Assembly (NCBI GenBank): GCA_001592805.2 | Contig: CP051139.1 | Span: forward strand, 2,480,001 to 2,544,000 | DNA from: Peltaster fructicola | Lineage: Eukaryota > Ascomycota > Dothideomycetes | Length of the DNA stretch: 64,000 nucleotides | Reading direction: 5' to 3' | Shown: piece by piece, positions 43,505 through 53,715 of the stretch | Position numbering within the stretch: the stretch's first letter is position 1 | How the letters are laid out: each line of letters opens with the position of its first letter | Translations under genes and position numbers: made by a program | The notes under the pieces: model-generated | The model's database searches: none | Told to the model about the DNA's origin: nothing | What the model saw: only the letters and a program-made list of their open reading frames with translations

Positions 43505-44113
43505 ACTTGAGCCGCGAATGCTGCATTGTTGTGTACAAGAGCTTCTTTGTTGAATACCCAGATTTCTAATCATTGAAATATCCTTTTCACAGTGTACCTC
43601 GCTCAGCGTGACATACAGACATGAGGAAGGCATAGCCGTCAGGAAGCGAGCTGATCACACGCTAGTCAGATGTTGACTGCACTGGTAGCTTGGTGCCTTC
43701 CATGTGCACAATGCAGATATTGCACTCATTTCCTGGCGATGCATAGCGACTGTCTCGCCCTGCTATCCCGTGGCCGCAGTTCTTGCCCACTCGACTAGTC
43801 CGTGGTCGGAGCCAGAATGTCATCAGGGTCCCCGTCAACACGGACGATCGTCGTACTCTAGCTCGAACGCTATTCACAGTGGTCGAAGAGCGACCAGGTG
43901 GACCGTGACACCGCGATGCAGAAGGCAAGGTTCATGCTGTGCGACAATCGCAGAGTGTGTGCCGCTGATCAGTCTCCTTGACAACTGCTCGGTACATCAC
44001 GACTTCCACGATACCTTGAAGAGCATTCAATGCCAACAAGCCTCAGCGGCCGCATATAAATACTGCTATACTTGTGTTCAAGAGCAGCGCCTCTGCCATT
44101 GACATAACTCGGT
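43505..44113. other. Intergenic, upstream of hexosaminidase
   Basis: 609 bp between two plus-strand genes. Its right end carries a TATAAATA box. No coding frame supported. Confidence 0.6.
44055..44062 (+). promoter_or_regulatory. Putative TATA box of the hexosaminidase gene
   Basis: TATAAATA 52 bp upstream of the ATG at 44114. This strong match suggests a regulated promoter with a short leader. Sequence match only. Confidence 0.45.
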
Positions 44114-45845
44114 ATGCGCGCTTTTTTGTCGGTTATCGCCAGCGCTATCCCTGTGCTGGCCATCTGGCCTATTCCATCATCGTACTCACACGGTGAGAGC
44201 ACGCTTTGGATCGACGAGAACGTCAAAGTGCTCTACAATGGTGCTCAAAATGTAAGTCAGGTTGGGTCGAGGTGTCAATCAAGCTCACACCTAGCAGCAG
44301 AGCCAGTCGTGTGACATTGTGAACAATGCTATTGAGAGGACGTACGACACTCTATTCAACAAGAACTTCGTCCCATGGAAGTTCCATCCTCGCTTTTCGA
44401 ACTTTCAACCTGCAACAAACGAGAGCAGGACCTTTATCAAGACTATCACGCTCAGCCAGAATGGTACAGATCCAGAGGGCATCAGCAATACCGATGCACC
44501 TATCGATGAGTCCTACACGCTCTCCGTAGCGACCAGTGGAGATGTACGTATCAGTGCTGTCACTTCGATCGGTCTTCTTTATGGTTTGACGACCTTCACA
44601 CAATTGTTCTACAAGCACACCTCAGACGGCGTCTATACGCAGTTGGCACCCGTACAGATTACAGATAAGCCCAAGTTCTCCTGGCGAGGACTCAACGTTG
44701 ACACCTCTCGCACCTTCAAGCCAGTCTCTCTGCTCAAACGCACTATCGATGCACTGTCTTACAACAAGATGAATCGTCTACATTGGCACATCACCGACGC
44801 ACAAGCTTGGCCACTCGAGATCCCTGCACTACCTGAACTCTCTGCCAAGGGTGCATATGGACCAGGCCAAAGCTATAGTCCAGACGAAGTGGAGGAGATT
44901 CAGAACTATGGCGCACTACTGGGTGTGCAGGTCGTACTCGAAATCGATCAGCCGGGACACACTTCCTCAATCGCTTTCAGCCATCCAGAGCTGATTGCAG
45001 CCTTCAATGTCCAGCCCAATTGGGACAGCTATGCTGCTGAGCCACCATCTGGCACGCTCAAGCTCAATTCTCCAGCCGTCAACGACTTCCTGGAAACAAT
45101 GTTCGACGACCTACTACCACGAGTGCAGCCGTGGACCGGTTTCTTTCATCTTGGCGGCGACGAAGTCAATATGAACGCTTACAATCTTGACGATACAGTC
45201 AAATCCAACCAGTCAAGCATTCTTCAGCCACTCATGCAGAAGTTCATGGATCGCAATACTGCGCAGATCGCAGCAAGCGCCCTGACACCGCTGGTCTGGG
45301 AAGAGATGCTGCTCGACTGGAATCTCACACTACCAAGCAACACAATTGTGCAGTCGTGGCTCAGTGACGCTTCAGTGGCCAGCATCGTGGCCAAGGGCTA
45401 TCGCGCACTGGCCGGCAACTACAACTTCTGGTACCTTGACTGTGGACACGGTCAATGGCTCGACTTCAAGCAGAGCACCGCCGCAAGTTTCTGGCCATAC
45501 CTCGACTACTGCTCGCCGCTCAAGAACTGGCGTCTGATGTACAGCTACGATCCTCTAAGTGGTGTGCCCGCTAATGCCACACATCTCGTGCTGGGAGGTG
45601 AAGCACATATCTGGTCGGAGCAGACTGATGCCGTCAACTTCGACCGGAACGTCTGGCCAAGGACTTGTGCAGCAGCAGAGGTGCTGTGGAGTGGTGCAAA
45701 GGATGCGAGTGGATTGAACCGGAGCCAGATCGATGCCAGTCCTCGACTGAGCGAGATGAGGGAACGCCTCCTGGCTCGAGGTGTTGCTGCAGAGCCCATC
45801 CAGATGCCTTTCTGCACGCAGAATGGTACACAGTGTGCCCTGTGA
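44114..45845 (+). CDS. Secreted beta-N-acetylhexosaminidase (GH20)
   Basis: Cuts N-acetylglucosamine from chitin oligomers, for chitin recycling or feeding; secreted or wall-bound. Exons 44114-44251 and 44298-45845, 46-bp intron; 561 residues. Signal peptide MRAFLSVIASAIPVLAIWPIP (shown in part), then a GH20b-type N-domain (ESYTLSVATSGDVRISAVTSIGLLYGLTTFTQLF). The catalytic barrel begins FSWRGLNVDTSR; then NKMNRLHWHITDAQAWPLEI and the active-site HLGGDEVN with Asp-Glu near residues 334-335 (the Asp assists the substrate acetamido group, the Glu is the acid). The barrel ends near GGEAHIWSEQTD and NVWPRTCAAAEVLW. Several N-glycosylation sites. The acceptor is a tandem CTAG-CAG-CAG: all three AGs keep frame and change only the number of Gln after residue 46. 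I use the middle one. Confidence 0.94.
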
Positions 45846-46258
45846 GTCTGTAAAAGCTTATTTGTGTCAGCCAAAATCCTCATGTACGCCTCAAAATGCA
45901 GTCTAAGCTATCGTCAGAGCGAGTGATCGGTCGTGTATGTAGTTTTGGAGCTTCGACAGACGTCATAGCAATCGCTCTCAGCTGAAGATGCAGCTCGCTT
46001 CCTACCTGGATCATATACTTTACGCCCAGAGTGCACATGCCAGTGCACCTGAAGTGGTTCATTTCCAACACTGATACTTTGGCAGTGGAAAGCTCTCCAA
46101 TAGCAGTAGTTACTGGAAGCTTCCTGTTCACGTGTTTGCATGCATACGCCAAGTGGGTAGGCACAGCTCTCTATTGACCATAGACATCCCTCTCCACCTC
46201 GCGTTTTTACACAACACACCTCCTACTCACTTCACGACATCGTCACAATTCAGAAATC
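45846..46258. other. Intergenic, upstream of WW gene
   Basis: 413 bp; promoter of the WW-domain gene. The end is pyrimidine-rich (CCTCTCCACCTCGCG, and CACC/CATC runs), common in fungal leaders. Confidence 0.55.
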
Positions 46259-47000
46259 ATGTACAACCGTCAAAACGAACGCATCCCCGAGACGACTTAC
46301 ACCAATTATGGCGGACAAGGTCAACCTCAACAGGTTCCTCCTCCTTGGGTCTCTCGCTTCGACCAACAATCACAACGATGGTACTTCGTGAACGAGCAGA
46401 CAGGTGAGCGTTCATGGGAACTACCAAGTGGTTTCTACAACGGCGCTCCCAACCGTCCATACGGCGAGACTACAAGCACTGCGACCGTCGATCAGACTAG
46501 AGGTCAGAAGCATCATGGCTCAGGTCTGGGCTGGGGTATGGCTGGAGCTGCTGCTGGCCTAGTTGGAGGAGCTCTCCTGATGCATGAAGGACATGAGATC
46601 AGTAAGAAGAAAGTTGACTGGTAGGACAAGTGGCTAACACAGAAAAGAGGAGCATTGGCGAGAGGATGAGTACCGTGCAGAGGAACGAGTTGACGATGCC
46701 GCACGCTGGACCGGAGACAAGGTTCAAGAGGTTGAGGATATCCCTGAAGATGTTGCTCAGGGCTTCGACAGGTTCGGCAATCGTGTTGAGCGACGCTTCG
46801 ATCGTTTCGGTGATCGCGTCGAGCAAGGCTTCGACAACACAGTCGACTATGTTGAGGACACTCCAGACCGCATTGCCGGAGACATAGGTGAAGATGTCGG
46901 TCGTGTTGAGCGATTCGGAGATGGCATTCAAGACTCCTACGATGAAGGCCGCTACGAGGGTCGAAACGACTACGACGATAGGCGGGACAACAACTGGTAA
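46259..47000 (+). CDS. WW-domain protein with glycine-rich segment and 11-residue repeat tail
   Basis: 231 residues, two exons 46259-46601 and 46648-47000 joined by a 46-bp intron (GTAAGA...AAAAG); the joint reads GHEIKEHWRED. The WW domain is residues 27-56 (PPPWVSRFDQQSQRWYFVNEQTGERSWELP read in part), with both Trp (30, 53) and the Tyr-Phe pair present, so it should bind Pro-rich partners. A glycine-rich hydrophobic stretch follows (GLGWGMAGAAAGLVGGALLMHEGHE). The second exon is charged: VEDIPEDVAQ, then 11-residue units FDRFGNRVERR, FDRFGDRVEQG, FDNTVDYVEDT near residues 154-186, and an Asp/Arg/Asn-rich end. Similar WW plus charged-tail proteins occur in other Dothideomycetes as far as I recall; no function is known to me. 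If the intron is kept, the protein ends at residue 121. Confidence 0.75.
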
Positions 47001-47208
47001 GACGGGTGACGAAACTCCTTGCTGCTCTTAGAGGCCTACACATTGACCCTGCCTTCAGTGTTCGATCAAAACTCACATTGTTGACAGCGTCATGAAAGTT
47101 ATTCGTACCATTATTATACATGAGGGCCAAGATGAACATCATCCTCTGCATGACAGCCCAATTTTCTCGTGCATGTTGAGTCCACAATGCATACTCTTCA
47201 CACGAGGA

Positions 47209-48879
47209 CTACGCATCGCGGTTGCTGCTCATGAGCTTCCCAGCTTGCACAGCTTGTACCTTCGCGATCCAGCCTGCACCTGGCTGAAATTTACGAGCCA
47301 CTCTAGCCTCATCAAGGGAGTAGCCAGGTACACGTATACCATAGTTGCGCTCAAGCACAAGCTGAATGTCACGAATTTCGAGTGTCTGACCTTGACGGAG
47401 CTTGGCCATCTGGCAGGCCTTCGTGATGACATTGTCAACGAAGTCGTCTGTCATAGAGAGGACTGCTTCTTCGACTTCAGGTGTCAGACCATCAGCAGGA
47501 TCTGCTGAGCCGGTGACCTGACGGACAAGCTCATCTAGCTTACGCTTGCTGAGAACATGATCGCCTTCACCCTCGAGTTGGAACGGGGGAATTTTCTGTA
47601 CTCCTGGTGCACCGAGCATGCCACCATGACCCATAGTCGGGCGACCTGGAGCACCAGCGACAGGAGTCTGTATCTGTGCACCGGGTGGTAAGGTCTTTGG
47701 GATGGGTAGCTTATGATTGATGGGCCCATGACCTTGATTTGGAGCAGTAGAGGTCGGTGTTGTGAGGTGTGGGACTTGATTGAAGCCAGTTGACACAGAT
47801 TGAGGTGGCTGAACCTGCTGCTGAGAATTTGCGTTTTGTTGGAAGTTCTGCTCCTGAGCTCTGGCAATTGCTCCTTGCTGACTGAGCGCGTGTGGTCGAG
47901 CTTGAGAGGCAGGATTTGCGCCTGGAGGCATATTGTTAGGATACTGTGAAGGATAATGCGCAGCCGCTGGGTTGATAGGAGGGCGTTGTTGAGGTGCTGC
48001 TTGTTGAGTAGCAGGTCGCGGAGGAGGTTGTGCTGGTTGGTTCTGTACCGACTGTGGTCTTTGAGCGTTTTGTGTCTGTGTAGGTGCAGGAGATGGAGCA
48101 GCCTGGGTATCTTGAAGACCTTGACTAGTTGGTCGAGCCTGTTCAGCATTCACTGGAAGCTGACGATTCACTTGGGCATTCTTTCGTGCCGCAGCCGCTT
48201 GCTTATTCGTCTCATTGGTTGCCATCAGTTGAGCGATGCTGCGATTGCAATTGTCGATCAATTGTTTGAGCTGCTGCGCCTTCTGCTGTATGTCGGGCGA
48301 GGAGATGTCTTGTCCCTGCTGACGTAGCTGCTGGATATGACGTTGTAAAGCTGCTTGGTTCTCCTTTGCCTTGTCTGCCTTGTACTTATACGTGCCCAGC
48401 TGCGTCTTGAAATTCTGCTTGTACTGCTCGAACTGCTGAACGCTATTGGTGTCAGGGAGCGGAAATACTGTGATCTGGTTGACCTCGGTGGTGATGCGCT
48501 GCTTAAGAGCTGCATCCTGTAGCTCGGCCTGCCCTGGCTGCTGTTGCACTTGCGCGTGCTGCTGAGGCTGCTGTGTAGTTTGCGCAGTCTGATTTTGCGC
48601 TGGTTGTTGTGGCTGCACCGTTTGCTGTGTGTTCTGCGGTCGCTGTTGCGCCGCGTTGCCTGCACCTGGTTTGCGCTGATGCTGGCTTATATGCTGCATG
48701 ATCTTGCCGCTGGCTGCAACGAGCCTCTGTCTTGCCTCTTGTCTTGCTTGGCTACCTTCTGCACTGCCTTCAAATTGCGCCCAGAGGTTTGCAAGCCCAT
48801 TTTTATATTGTAGCTTCTGTTGTGCATCGAGGAATGGGAGGGTGTCCACTTGTTGTGGCCGGATAATTGGGGCGGACAT
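47209..48879 (-). CDS. TAF12: TFIID/SAGA subunit Taf12
   Basis: Histone-fold subunit shared by TFIID and SAGA; pairs with Taf4 in TFIID and with Hfi1/Ada1 in SAGA. 556 residues, no intron. I start at the ATG at 48879 (MSAPIIRPQQVDTLPFL) because the upstream extension has no ATG. Residues 10-60 form a conserved helix (LQYKNGLANLWAQFEGSAEGS). Residues 65-430 are Gln/Pro/Ala-rich low complexity, an activator-like region. The histone fold is near residues 437-540: LSKRKLDELVRQVTG, LTPEVEEAVLSMTDDFVDNVI, LEIRDIQLVLERNYGIRVPGY. The end (KVQAVQAGKLMSSNRDA) is usual for fungal Taf12. Compared with yeast Taf12 (539 residues) the length fits. Nuclear. Confidence 0.94.
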   Translation of the reverse strand: MSAPIIRPQQVDTLPFLDAQQKLQYKNGLANLWAQFEGSAEGSQARQEARQRLVAASGKIMQHISQHQRKPGAGNAAQQRPQNTQQTVQPQQPAQNQTAQTTQQPQQHAQVQQQPGQAELQDAALKQRITTEVNQITVFPLPDTNSVQQFEQYKQNFKTQLGTYKYKADKAKENQAALQRHIQQLRQQGQDISSPDIQQKAQQLKQLIDNCNRSIAQLMATNETNKQAAAARKNAQVNRQLPVNAEQARPTSQGLQDTQAAPSPAPTQTQNAQRPQSVQNQPAQPPPRPATQQAAPQQRPPINPAAAHYPSQYPNNMPPGANPASQARPHALSQQGAIARAQEQNFQQNANSQQQVQPPQSVSTGFNQVPHLTTPTSTAPNQGHGPINHKLPIPKTLPPGAQIQTPVAGAPGRPTMGHGGMLGAPGVQKIPPFQLEGEGDHVLSKRKLDELVRQVTGSADPADGLTPEVEEAVLSMTDDFVDNVITKACQMAKLRQGQTLEIRDIQLVLERNYGIRVPGYSLDEARVARKFQPGAGWIAKVQAVQAGKLMSSNRDA

Positions 48880-49296
48880 GTCGAAGGAGAGAAGGAAGGA
48901 GAGCCCTCGAGTGAGGTGAGGTGTACGCGTTAGATCTAGCCTTGCATACGAGGCAATTGCTGCCCTCACTACGCTCCAAGGTGCTCTTCGTGCGATCGTA
49001 TTTGGACGCTGGATATCAGTGTTTCATCTGCAGTCGAGGATAATCTCGCTATGGTGGTTCAGATTGCTGGGTTCAGCGTGACAGCGTCTTGCGTGCTGGT
49101 CTGTATACAGGATAAGCGAGTTATAAGTGACAGAGAGGAGCGGGAGTAGTATTAATGATGGGATGAAGTGAGCTTCGATGTCGCACAAGTCGAAGTTCAC
49201 TCGTATGGAAGTGCGCCAGCCAATCACAGCAGCCTCACACAACGCCCAGAGAATATCACATGTTCTCGATGCTATTTGCTATACATGCATGATCTA
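48880..49296. other. Intergenic, upstream of TAF12
   Basis: 417 bp between two minus-strand genes; TAF12 promoter. No coding frame supported. Confidence 0.6.
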
Positions 49297-50576
49297 TTAA
49301 GGCAGCTCTTGCACTTGAGACGACGGGTGGCTACCTAGCTCAGAGATACGGTGATTGGCAGGCATCTCGAAATGAATCGGGCTGGTAGAATCCAACCCGA
49401 CAACAATGGTGAAGGTACCTGTTGCACTGAATCCTTGGCTCTTTCAGGTTGCCAGCCTGGTTGGTGTGCTGGAGAGGTTTGACTTGAAAATGCCTCGACC
49501 TTCGAAGTGTCTCGCTCGGGCTGAGAGAGCTGTGCTGCCTGATTCTGAGTCTTGCGCCGTCTGTGTCGCAAAAAGCATACTGCTGCGAGGGCTATAATCG
49601 CAACAAGTATGAGGGCGCCGGCAACTCCAATACCAGCGGCGGCTCCAGTGGAGAGACCATGTGAGCTAGTGCTCTGTTGCGTCGCGCCGTCAGTGGTCTG
49701 AGTTATCAGGCTCGATGCTGTGCTCGAGGAGGACAGCGACGAGCTTGTTGATGCGCTTCTCATTGTGGTTGAGCTTGTTGATAGGCTGCTTGTTGTGGCT
49801 GAGCTTGAGGAGGTTGTCGAGCTTGTCAGCACGTTCAACAAACCAGAGGCTATCTGTATAGCTTTTTGAGGCATCAAATATGTCGTGAAAGGAACCACGG
49901 GAGTAGGCGTGACTGTCCATGTCAGTATTCTATCTTGCTTTGAAGCATACTACTGACAGCCTGATACAGCCGTAGAGATCCATGTAAGTGACCCTGATGT
50001 AGTATAGCTACTGTAATATCCAGTGCTGCCTCCTTGTGTCACCGGTAGGGAGACATATGGCGGAAGTGCATCAGGAGCATAGACTGCCACTCTGGCATTA
50101 CTGCCCATCTCGTTACAGCCCACCCTTGCAAGGACGAAGAGACTGGCGTTCCAGTTCCATGTGCATCCACAGCTCTCTGGCGAATGACATGCCCATATAT
50201 TGCTGTAGCCCTCTGTGCTGCAATCGACCATTGCCGACCACGGCGAGAGTGCTTGTGATGTGAGTAGGTTGTCAGCGTTGGACGGAGTTCACATACCAGG
50301 ATCCCAACCGCATTTGTACGGACATGACTGATCTGTGTATGTGATGTCGGTACAGCCATATTGATAGGTATTACCGGTAGCGTAATTGAAGCATGCATTG
50401 CCCGACAGGCATGTATCACCCAGCAGACAACACGCCGAAGTACCACTACTCTGGCATGGTACCAGATTAGAGGGACCACGGTTCGATGCACCTGGGCCGT
50501 AATAGCATTGTTGCTGGGCACTCGACAACGACGTGATAAGGAGAAGTAAGGATAGTGCTGGTAGACGTGCGGACAT
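49297..50576 (-). CDS. Cys-rich secreted-type membrane protein with Ser/Thr stalk and one membrane span
   Basis: Preferred model: exons 50576-50297, 50251-49958, 49912-49419 and 49365-49297, introns 45, 45 and 53 bp; 378 residues. The signal peptide is MSARLPALSLLLLITSLSSA. The ectodomain is Cys-rich: QQCYYGPGASNRG, CCLLGDTCLSGNACF, YTDQSCPYKCGWDPALSPWSAMVDC across the first joint, then ACHSPESCGCTWNW. A Ser/Thr-rich stalk follows (SSTTSSSSATTSSLSTSSTT in the middle), then the span GAAAGIGVAGALILVAIIALAAVCF and a basic stop RHRRRK. This plan is common in Pezizomycotina for surface proteins or sensors; ligand unknown. The last intron is inferred because the spliced end MPANHRISELG matches the usual end of the family; unspliced, the frame runs to 49335 with a different tail. 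Confidence 0.72.
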
Positions 50577-51285
50577 GTTGGCATTCGGAGGGAAAGGAAA
50601 GAGATAGCATTGACAGATGAAGGTAAAGGAAGGCTGAGAGTGCAGATCGCTGCCATCAATGCAGCCACATACCCTTGTTACTGGCAACGAGGCTGACTTC
50701 GTGATCGTGAGACGTAGCTGCAGCCCCGTCCTTTGCACAGGACCCATAAGTGCATACAAACAGCTGCAATGCTTACGCACTGTACGACAAGGTCAGTCAT
50801 TGCTGTTTACGTGTAAGCCATGTAATTTCTGGGAGAGATGTAGCGGATGTTGACGCAGCACTGCTTCATGAACGAACTGGCGAGGAAGAGAACTGCTGTC
50901 TATGCACCCGACCGAAGCAGATTAGTGGAATGAGCGTACAGCATAGATTGGCACAATGCATGTTGCCGGTGGAACATTTGCGGCGTGGTACAATGTGTAT
51001 CGCGGGAGATAAAGTTCGACTTAGATCCTCCTGGTCGGTGTGTGCAATCTCGTGTGTATGCACAGCTGCGGCGTCTTGACTTTTGTCGGAACGTGGAAGC
51101 CTCTTCCGTCACATGGCTCGAGGACTGAAGGTTACTGGAATGCTTATCTTGTTCTGAGCGTGCATACTGGTTGTGGTGATGTAGCATAGGATGGTAGTGC
51201 CGTAACGAGTTCGGGCAGCCATGCCACTGTGACCCACCACATCTGTACGCATTCACTGGCTTGATAGAGCTGTGCAATATCATAT
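50577..51285. other. Intergenic
   Basis: 709 bp between the surface-protein start and the DIM1 stop, both on the minus strand. It holds the promoter of the former. No gene recognised. Confidence 0.55.
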
Positions 51286-52419
51286 CTAGCTGAAGTGAAT
51301 GCCTTCTTGATTGAAGGCGTACAACAGCTTGAGGAAGTCGCCTTCGTCGCACATTCTTGCTCGCTTCTCCACGAGATCTGTGTCTTTTTCCAGAACCTTC
51401 ACAACCTTCCCTCGGACAAGCTCAAAGACTTTGCCTTTCTTCTTGCGCGTGTTCTTCTGTGTCTTCTCTTGCTTGTCTGCCTCTTCCCGGAAGAAGTCAG
51501 GTATATCATCGTCATCCTCAATGTCCATCCCATCGTCTTTTTCGTCGTCAATCATGTCGATGTCGTCATTCGTGAGCTCGTCTGCGGGTCCATCGTCAAG
51601 CGTAATGTCGTTCTGCGCGCAGTACGTTCTGTAGTTTCGTTCAATCATGTCCATCACACTAGTCGTGCCAAGAAAGGCACTCCTGAGCACTCTGTTCTTC
51701 CTCACGAAGCATATCCGTAGCAGCCCGTCCCACTCGTCATAGCTGATCTGCGGTCGTGGATTCTTTGGTGTGATACGAACCACATTGGACTCGACCTGTG
51801 GAGGTGGGTTGAAGTTGTTCCTGCCAACCTTCATGACATGGTCTATCTTAGCCCACATCTGTGCGTTGACACTGAGTCGCGAGTACAGCTTTTCTCCTGG
51901 TCGAGCGAACAAGCGCATGGCGAACTCACGCTGAAACATCAGTACACATGTCCTTGGTGCTGGCGATGTAGCGAGAAGTTTGAAGGTGAGTGGTGAACTG
52001 ATCTGGTAGGGCGTGTTCGATATACAGACATCGAAGTATGGGAACTGAGGCAGTTTAATCGCGTCTCCCAGTATGATCTCGAGACGCTTGGCAGCTGGTG
52101 TGCCCTGGAATCGTTTGGTGACTTCTGCTGCCATGCGAGGATCCTGCTCTACAGCGATGACCTTCTTCGCTTTCTCGAGGATTCGTGTCGTCAAGTTACC
52201 CGTGCCAGGACCAATCTCGAGTACAGTGTCACTCTGCTTGAGGTCAGCCTTTTCGACGATCGCCAGGGCAATTGCTGGGTTTCGCAGGATGTGCTGTCCG
52301 ATGTCTGTGTTGAACTTGAAGACATTGTTGCCACCTTTGCCTTTCCGTGCTGCTGCGCCAGCATATGGGTCTGATTTGGTGATACCACCGCGATCTTGCT
52401 TACGTCCTGCCTTGGGCAT
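51286..52419 (-). CDS. DIM1: 18S rRNA dimethyladenosine transferase Dim1
   Basis: KsgA/Dim1-family enzyme that dimethylates two adjacent adenosines near the 3' end of 18S rRNA; the protein is also needed for pre-rRNA cleavage. One frame of 377 residues. Basic start (MPKAGRKQDRGG), then NTDIGQHILRNP, the SAM motif TVLEIGPGTGNLTTRILEKAKKV near residue 65, VEQDPRM, and the catalytic NTPYQISSPLTFKLL near residue 135. Also present are FQREFAMRLFARPG, KVGRNNFNPPPQVESNVV and ICFVRKNRVLRSAF. An acidic insert (DDIDMIDDEKDDGMDIEDDDD) and a Lys-rich patch lie near residues 280-330, common in fungi. Ends RMCDEGDFLKLLYAFNQEGIHFS, as in yeast Dim1. Nucleolar. Confidence 0.96.
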   Translation of the reverse strand: MPKAGRKQDRGGITKSDPYAGAAARKGKGGNNVFKFNTDIGQHILRNPAIALAIVEKADLKQSDTVLEIGPGTGNLTTRILEKAKKVIAVEQDPRMAAEVTKRFQGTPAAKRLEIILGDAIKLPQFPYFDVCISNTPYQISSPLTFKLLATSPAPRTCVLMFQREFAMRLFARPGEKLYSRLSVNAQMWAKIDHVMKVGRNNFNPPPQVESNVVRITPKNPRPQISYDEWDGLLRICFVRKNRVLRSAFLGTTSVMDMIERNYRTYCAQNDITLDDGPADELTNDDIDMIDDEKDDGMDIEDDDDIPDFFREEADKQEKTQKNTRKKKGKVFELVRGKVVKVLEKDTDLVEKRARMCDEGDFLKLLYAFNQEGIHFS

Positions 52420-52803
52420 ACTGGGCAGTTGAGTATGTGTGAGAAGTTGAAGAAAAGGTGCGATAGGTGGGCTCGAGATTTAGACAAATTTCACGGGACT
52501 GCCGAATTGGGCATGAGAGCATCATCGTGTGCCCATTGCAGTGCTAAGTAGAGATCGAACACGACGATGAGATCTACATTTGCTGCAGAGTGAATGCGGT
52601 TCTTGCGCAGCATGTATACCTCACATTTGCTCCTGAATAGCTGAGGCATGAGACAGTTCTGCTGCCATCTACAGACCACTGGGTATATGATTGTTCAAAC
52701 TCTGCGGCCATGAACTCGATGCTCAAACATGGCTGCTTGCCCGGCTAGGCCTCGATAAGGGCCTTGGTATCGACTGCTCACCATCCGATCCTGCTGTGGA
52801 AGA
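52420..52803. other. Intergenic DIM1 / SYF2
   Basis: 384 bp between two minus-strand genes; the DIM1 promoter and SYF2 3' end. Nothing further recognised. Confidence 0.6.
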
Positions 52804-53715
52804 TCATATGGCGGTTCCTCGCTCAAAGCTTTCTCGTATGTCAGCGGTGTACTTGTTGTAGAATCTTGCCAGCTTCTGGTTGAACTGCTTGTTCTTCTCA
52901 TTGATATAGGTGACATCGCCGTCGTCGTCTCCGCGGCCTCGTTCTCGTCGCTTTTTCAATCGCATCTCTTCAGCTTGTCGTATGTCCTCGACAAGACGAT
53001 CGACAGCAGCTCGATCAGGTTTGTTCTGCACGAACTGCGTTGAGTCTGCAGTCGAGTAGAAGCTGCCATCTTTGTCCACAGCAATAAGTTCGCCGCTCTC
53101 AGTCTCGACGATCTCTAGACCTCCAGACTTGACTGCACGGTCGATGGCATCTCTCTTGTCGCGATCATACTCTTCCTTCCGCTCGCCATGCGCTTTGCTC
53201 AGCCGCTCGATCTGTCGATCATAGACCTTTCCAGCTTCTTGGCGGTAGTCTGCGAAGCCAACATTTTGCTTCCTCTTCGCCTTCTCAGCAAGACGCTCAT
53301 CCCATTTCTCACTCTCCTCGATCGTCCAGTCCCACGCTCTCTTCCGCTCGAAATCTTCGCCAGCAGCTTCAGTATCTGCCTTTAGAAGCTTGTGCGCTGC
53401 TATGTCCCGCTTCCTGTGTAGTGCAGTAAGCTGCTTTGTATCTGTTGATTGTCGTTGCGCCTCCGTCTTGGTTGCTACCAGATTTGATTTACGCCCTTCT
53501 TTATTCCGTGCTCGTAAGGCGGCAAAGCGTGCTGCTCGATCAGTAGCAGCTGCATCTGCAGTGTCGGGTTCTGCTGAAGGACTGGTCTTTGCTATCGCTG
53601 TGTTCTCGAGTCCGTCTTGTGTAGCTGGTTCGGCCTCTGCAAATGTACGTTTATTTGAGTAGTCTGCTTCATCTTCAAGGCCAGGCGACCCTTTGCGCTT
53701 CAGCGACTGGGCCAT
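52804..53715 (-). CDS. SYF2: Pre-mRNA splicing factor Syf2
   Basis: Component of the Prp19-associated complex in active spliceosomes, a nuclear protein. 303 residues, no intron; I use the ATG at 53715 because the frame upstream starts without ATG. Residues 1-60 are variable; TDRAARFAALRARNKEGRK opens the family region. The core is ERKRAWDWTIEESEKWDERLAEKAKRKQNVGFADYRQEAGKVYDRQ in the reading (Syf2 signature, residues 125-170). An insert follows (GLEIVETESGELIAVDKDG), then KPDRAAVDRLVEDIRQAEEMRLKKRRERG and the C-terminal YINEKNKQFNQKLARFYNKYTADIRESFERGTA. The presence of many small introns in the window fits a full splicing machinery. Starts 271 bp from SMC3 on the opposite strand. Confidence 0.95.
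   Translation of the reverse strand: MAQSLKRKGSPGLEDEADYSNKRTFAEAEPATQDGLENTAIAKTSPSAEPDTADAAATDRAARFAALRARNKEGRKSNLVATKTEAQRQSTDTKQLTALHRKRDIAAHKLLKADTEAAGEDFERKRAWDWTIEESEKWDERLAEKAKRKQNVGFADYRQEAGKVYDRQIERLSKAHGERKEEYDRDKRDAIDRAVKSGGLEIVETESGELIAVDKDGSFYSTADSTQFVQNKPDRAAVDRLVEDIRQAEEMRLKKRRERGRGDDDGDVTYINEKNKQFNQKLARFYNKYTADIRESFERGTAI

Noticed and set aside
47535-48665. Minus-strand alternative frames inside TAF12, rich in Leu, His and Arg
   Set aside because: Frame-shifted reading of Gln codon runs.
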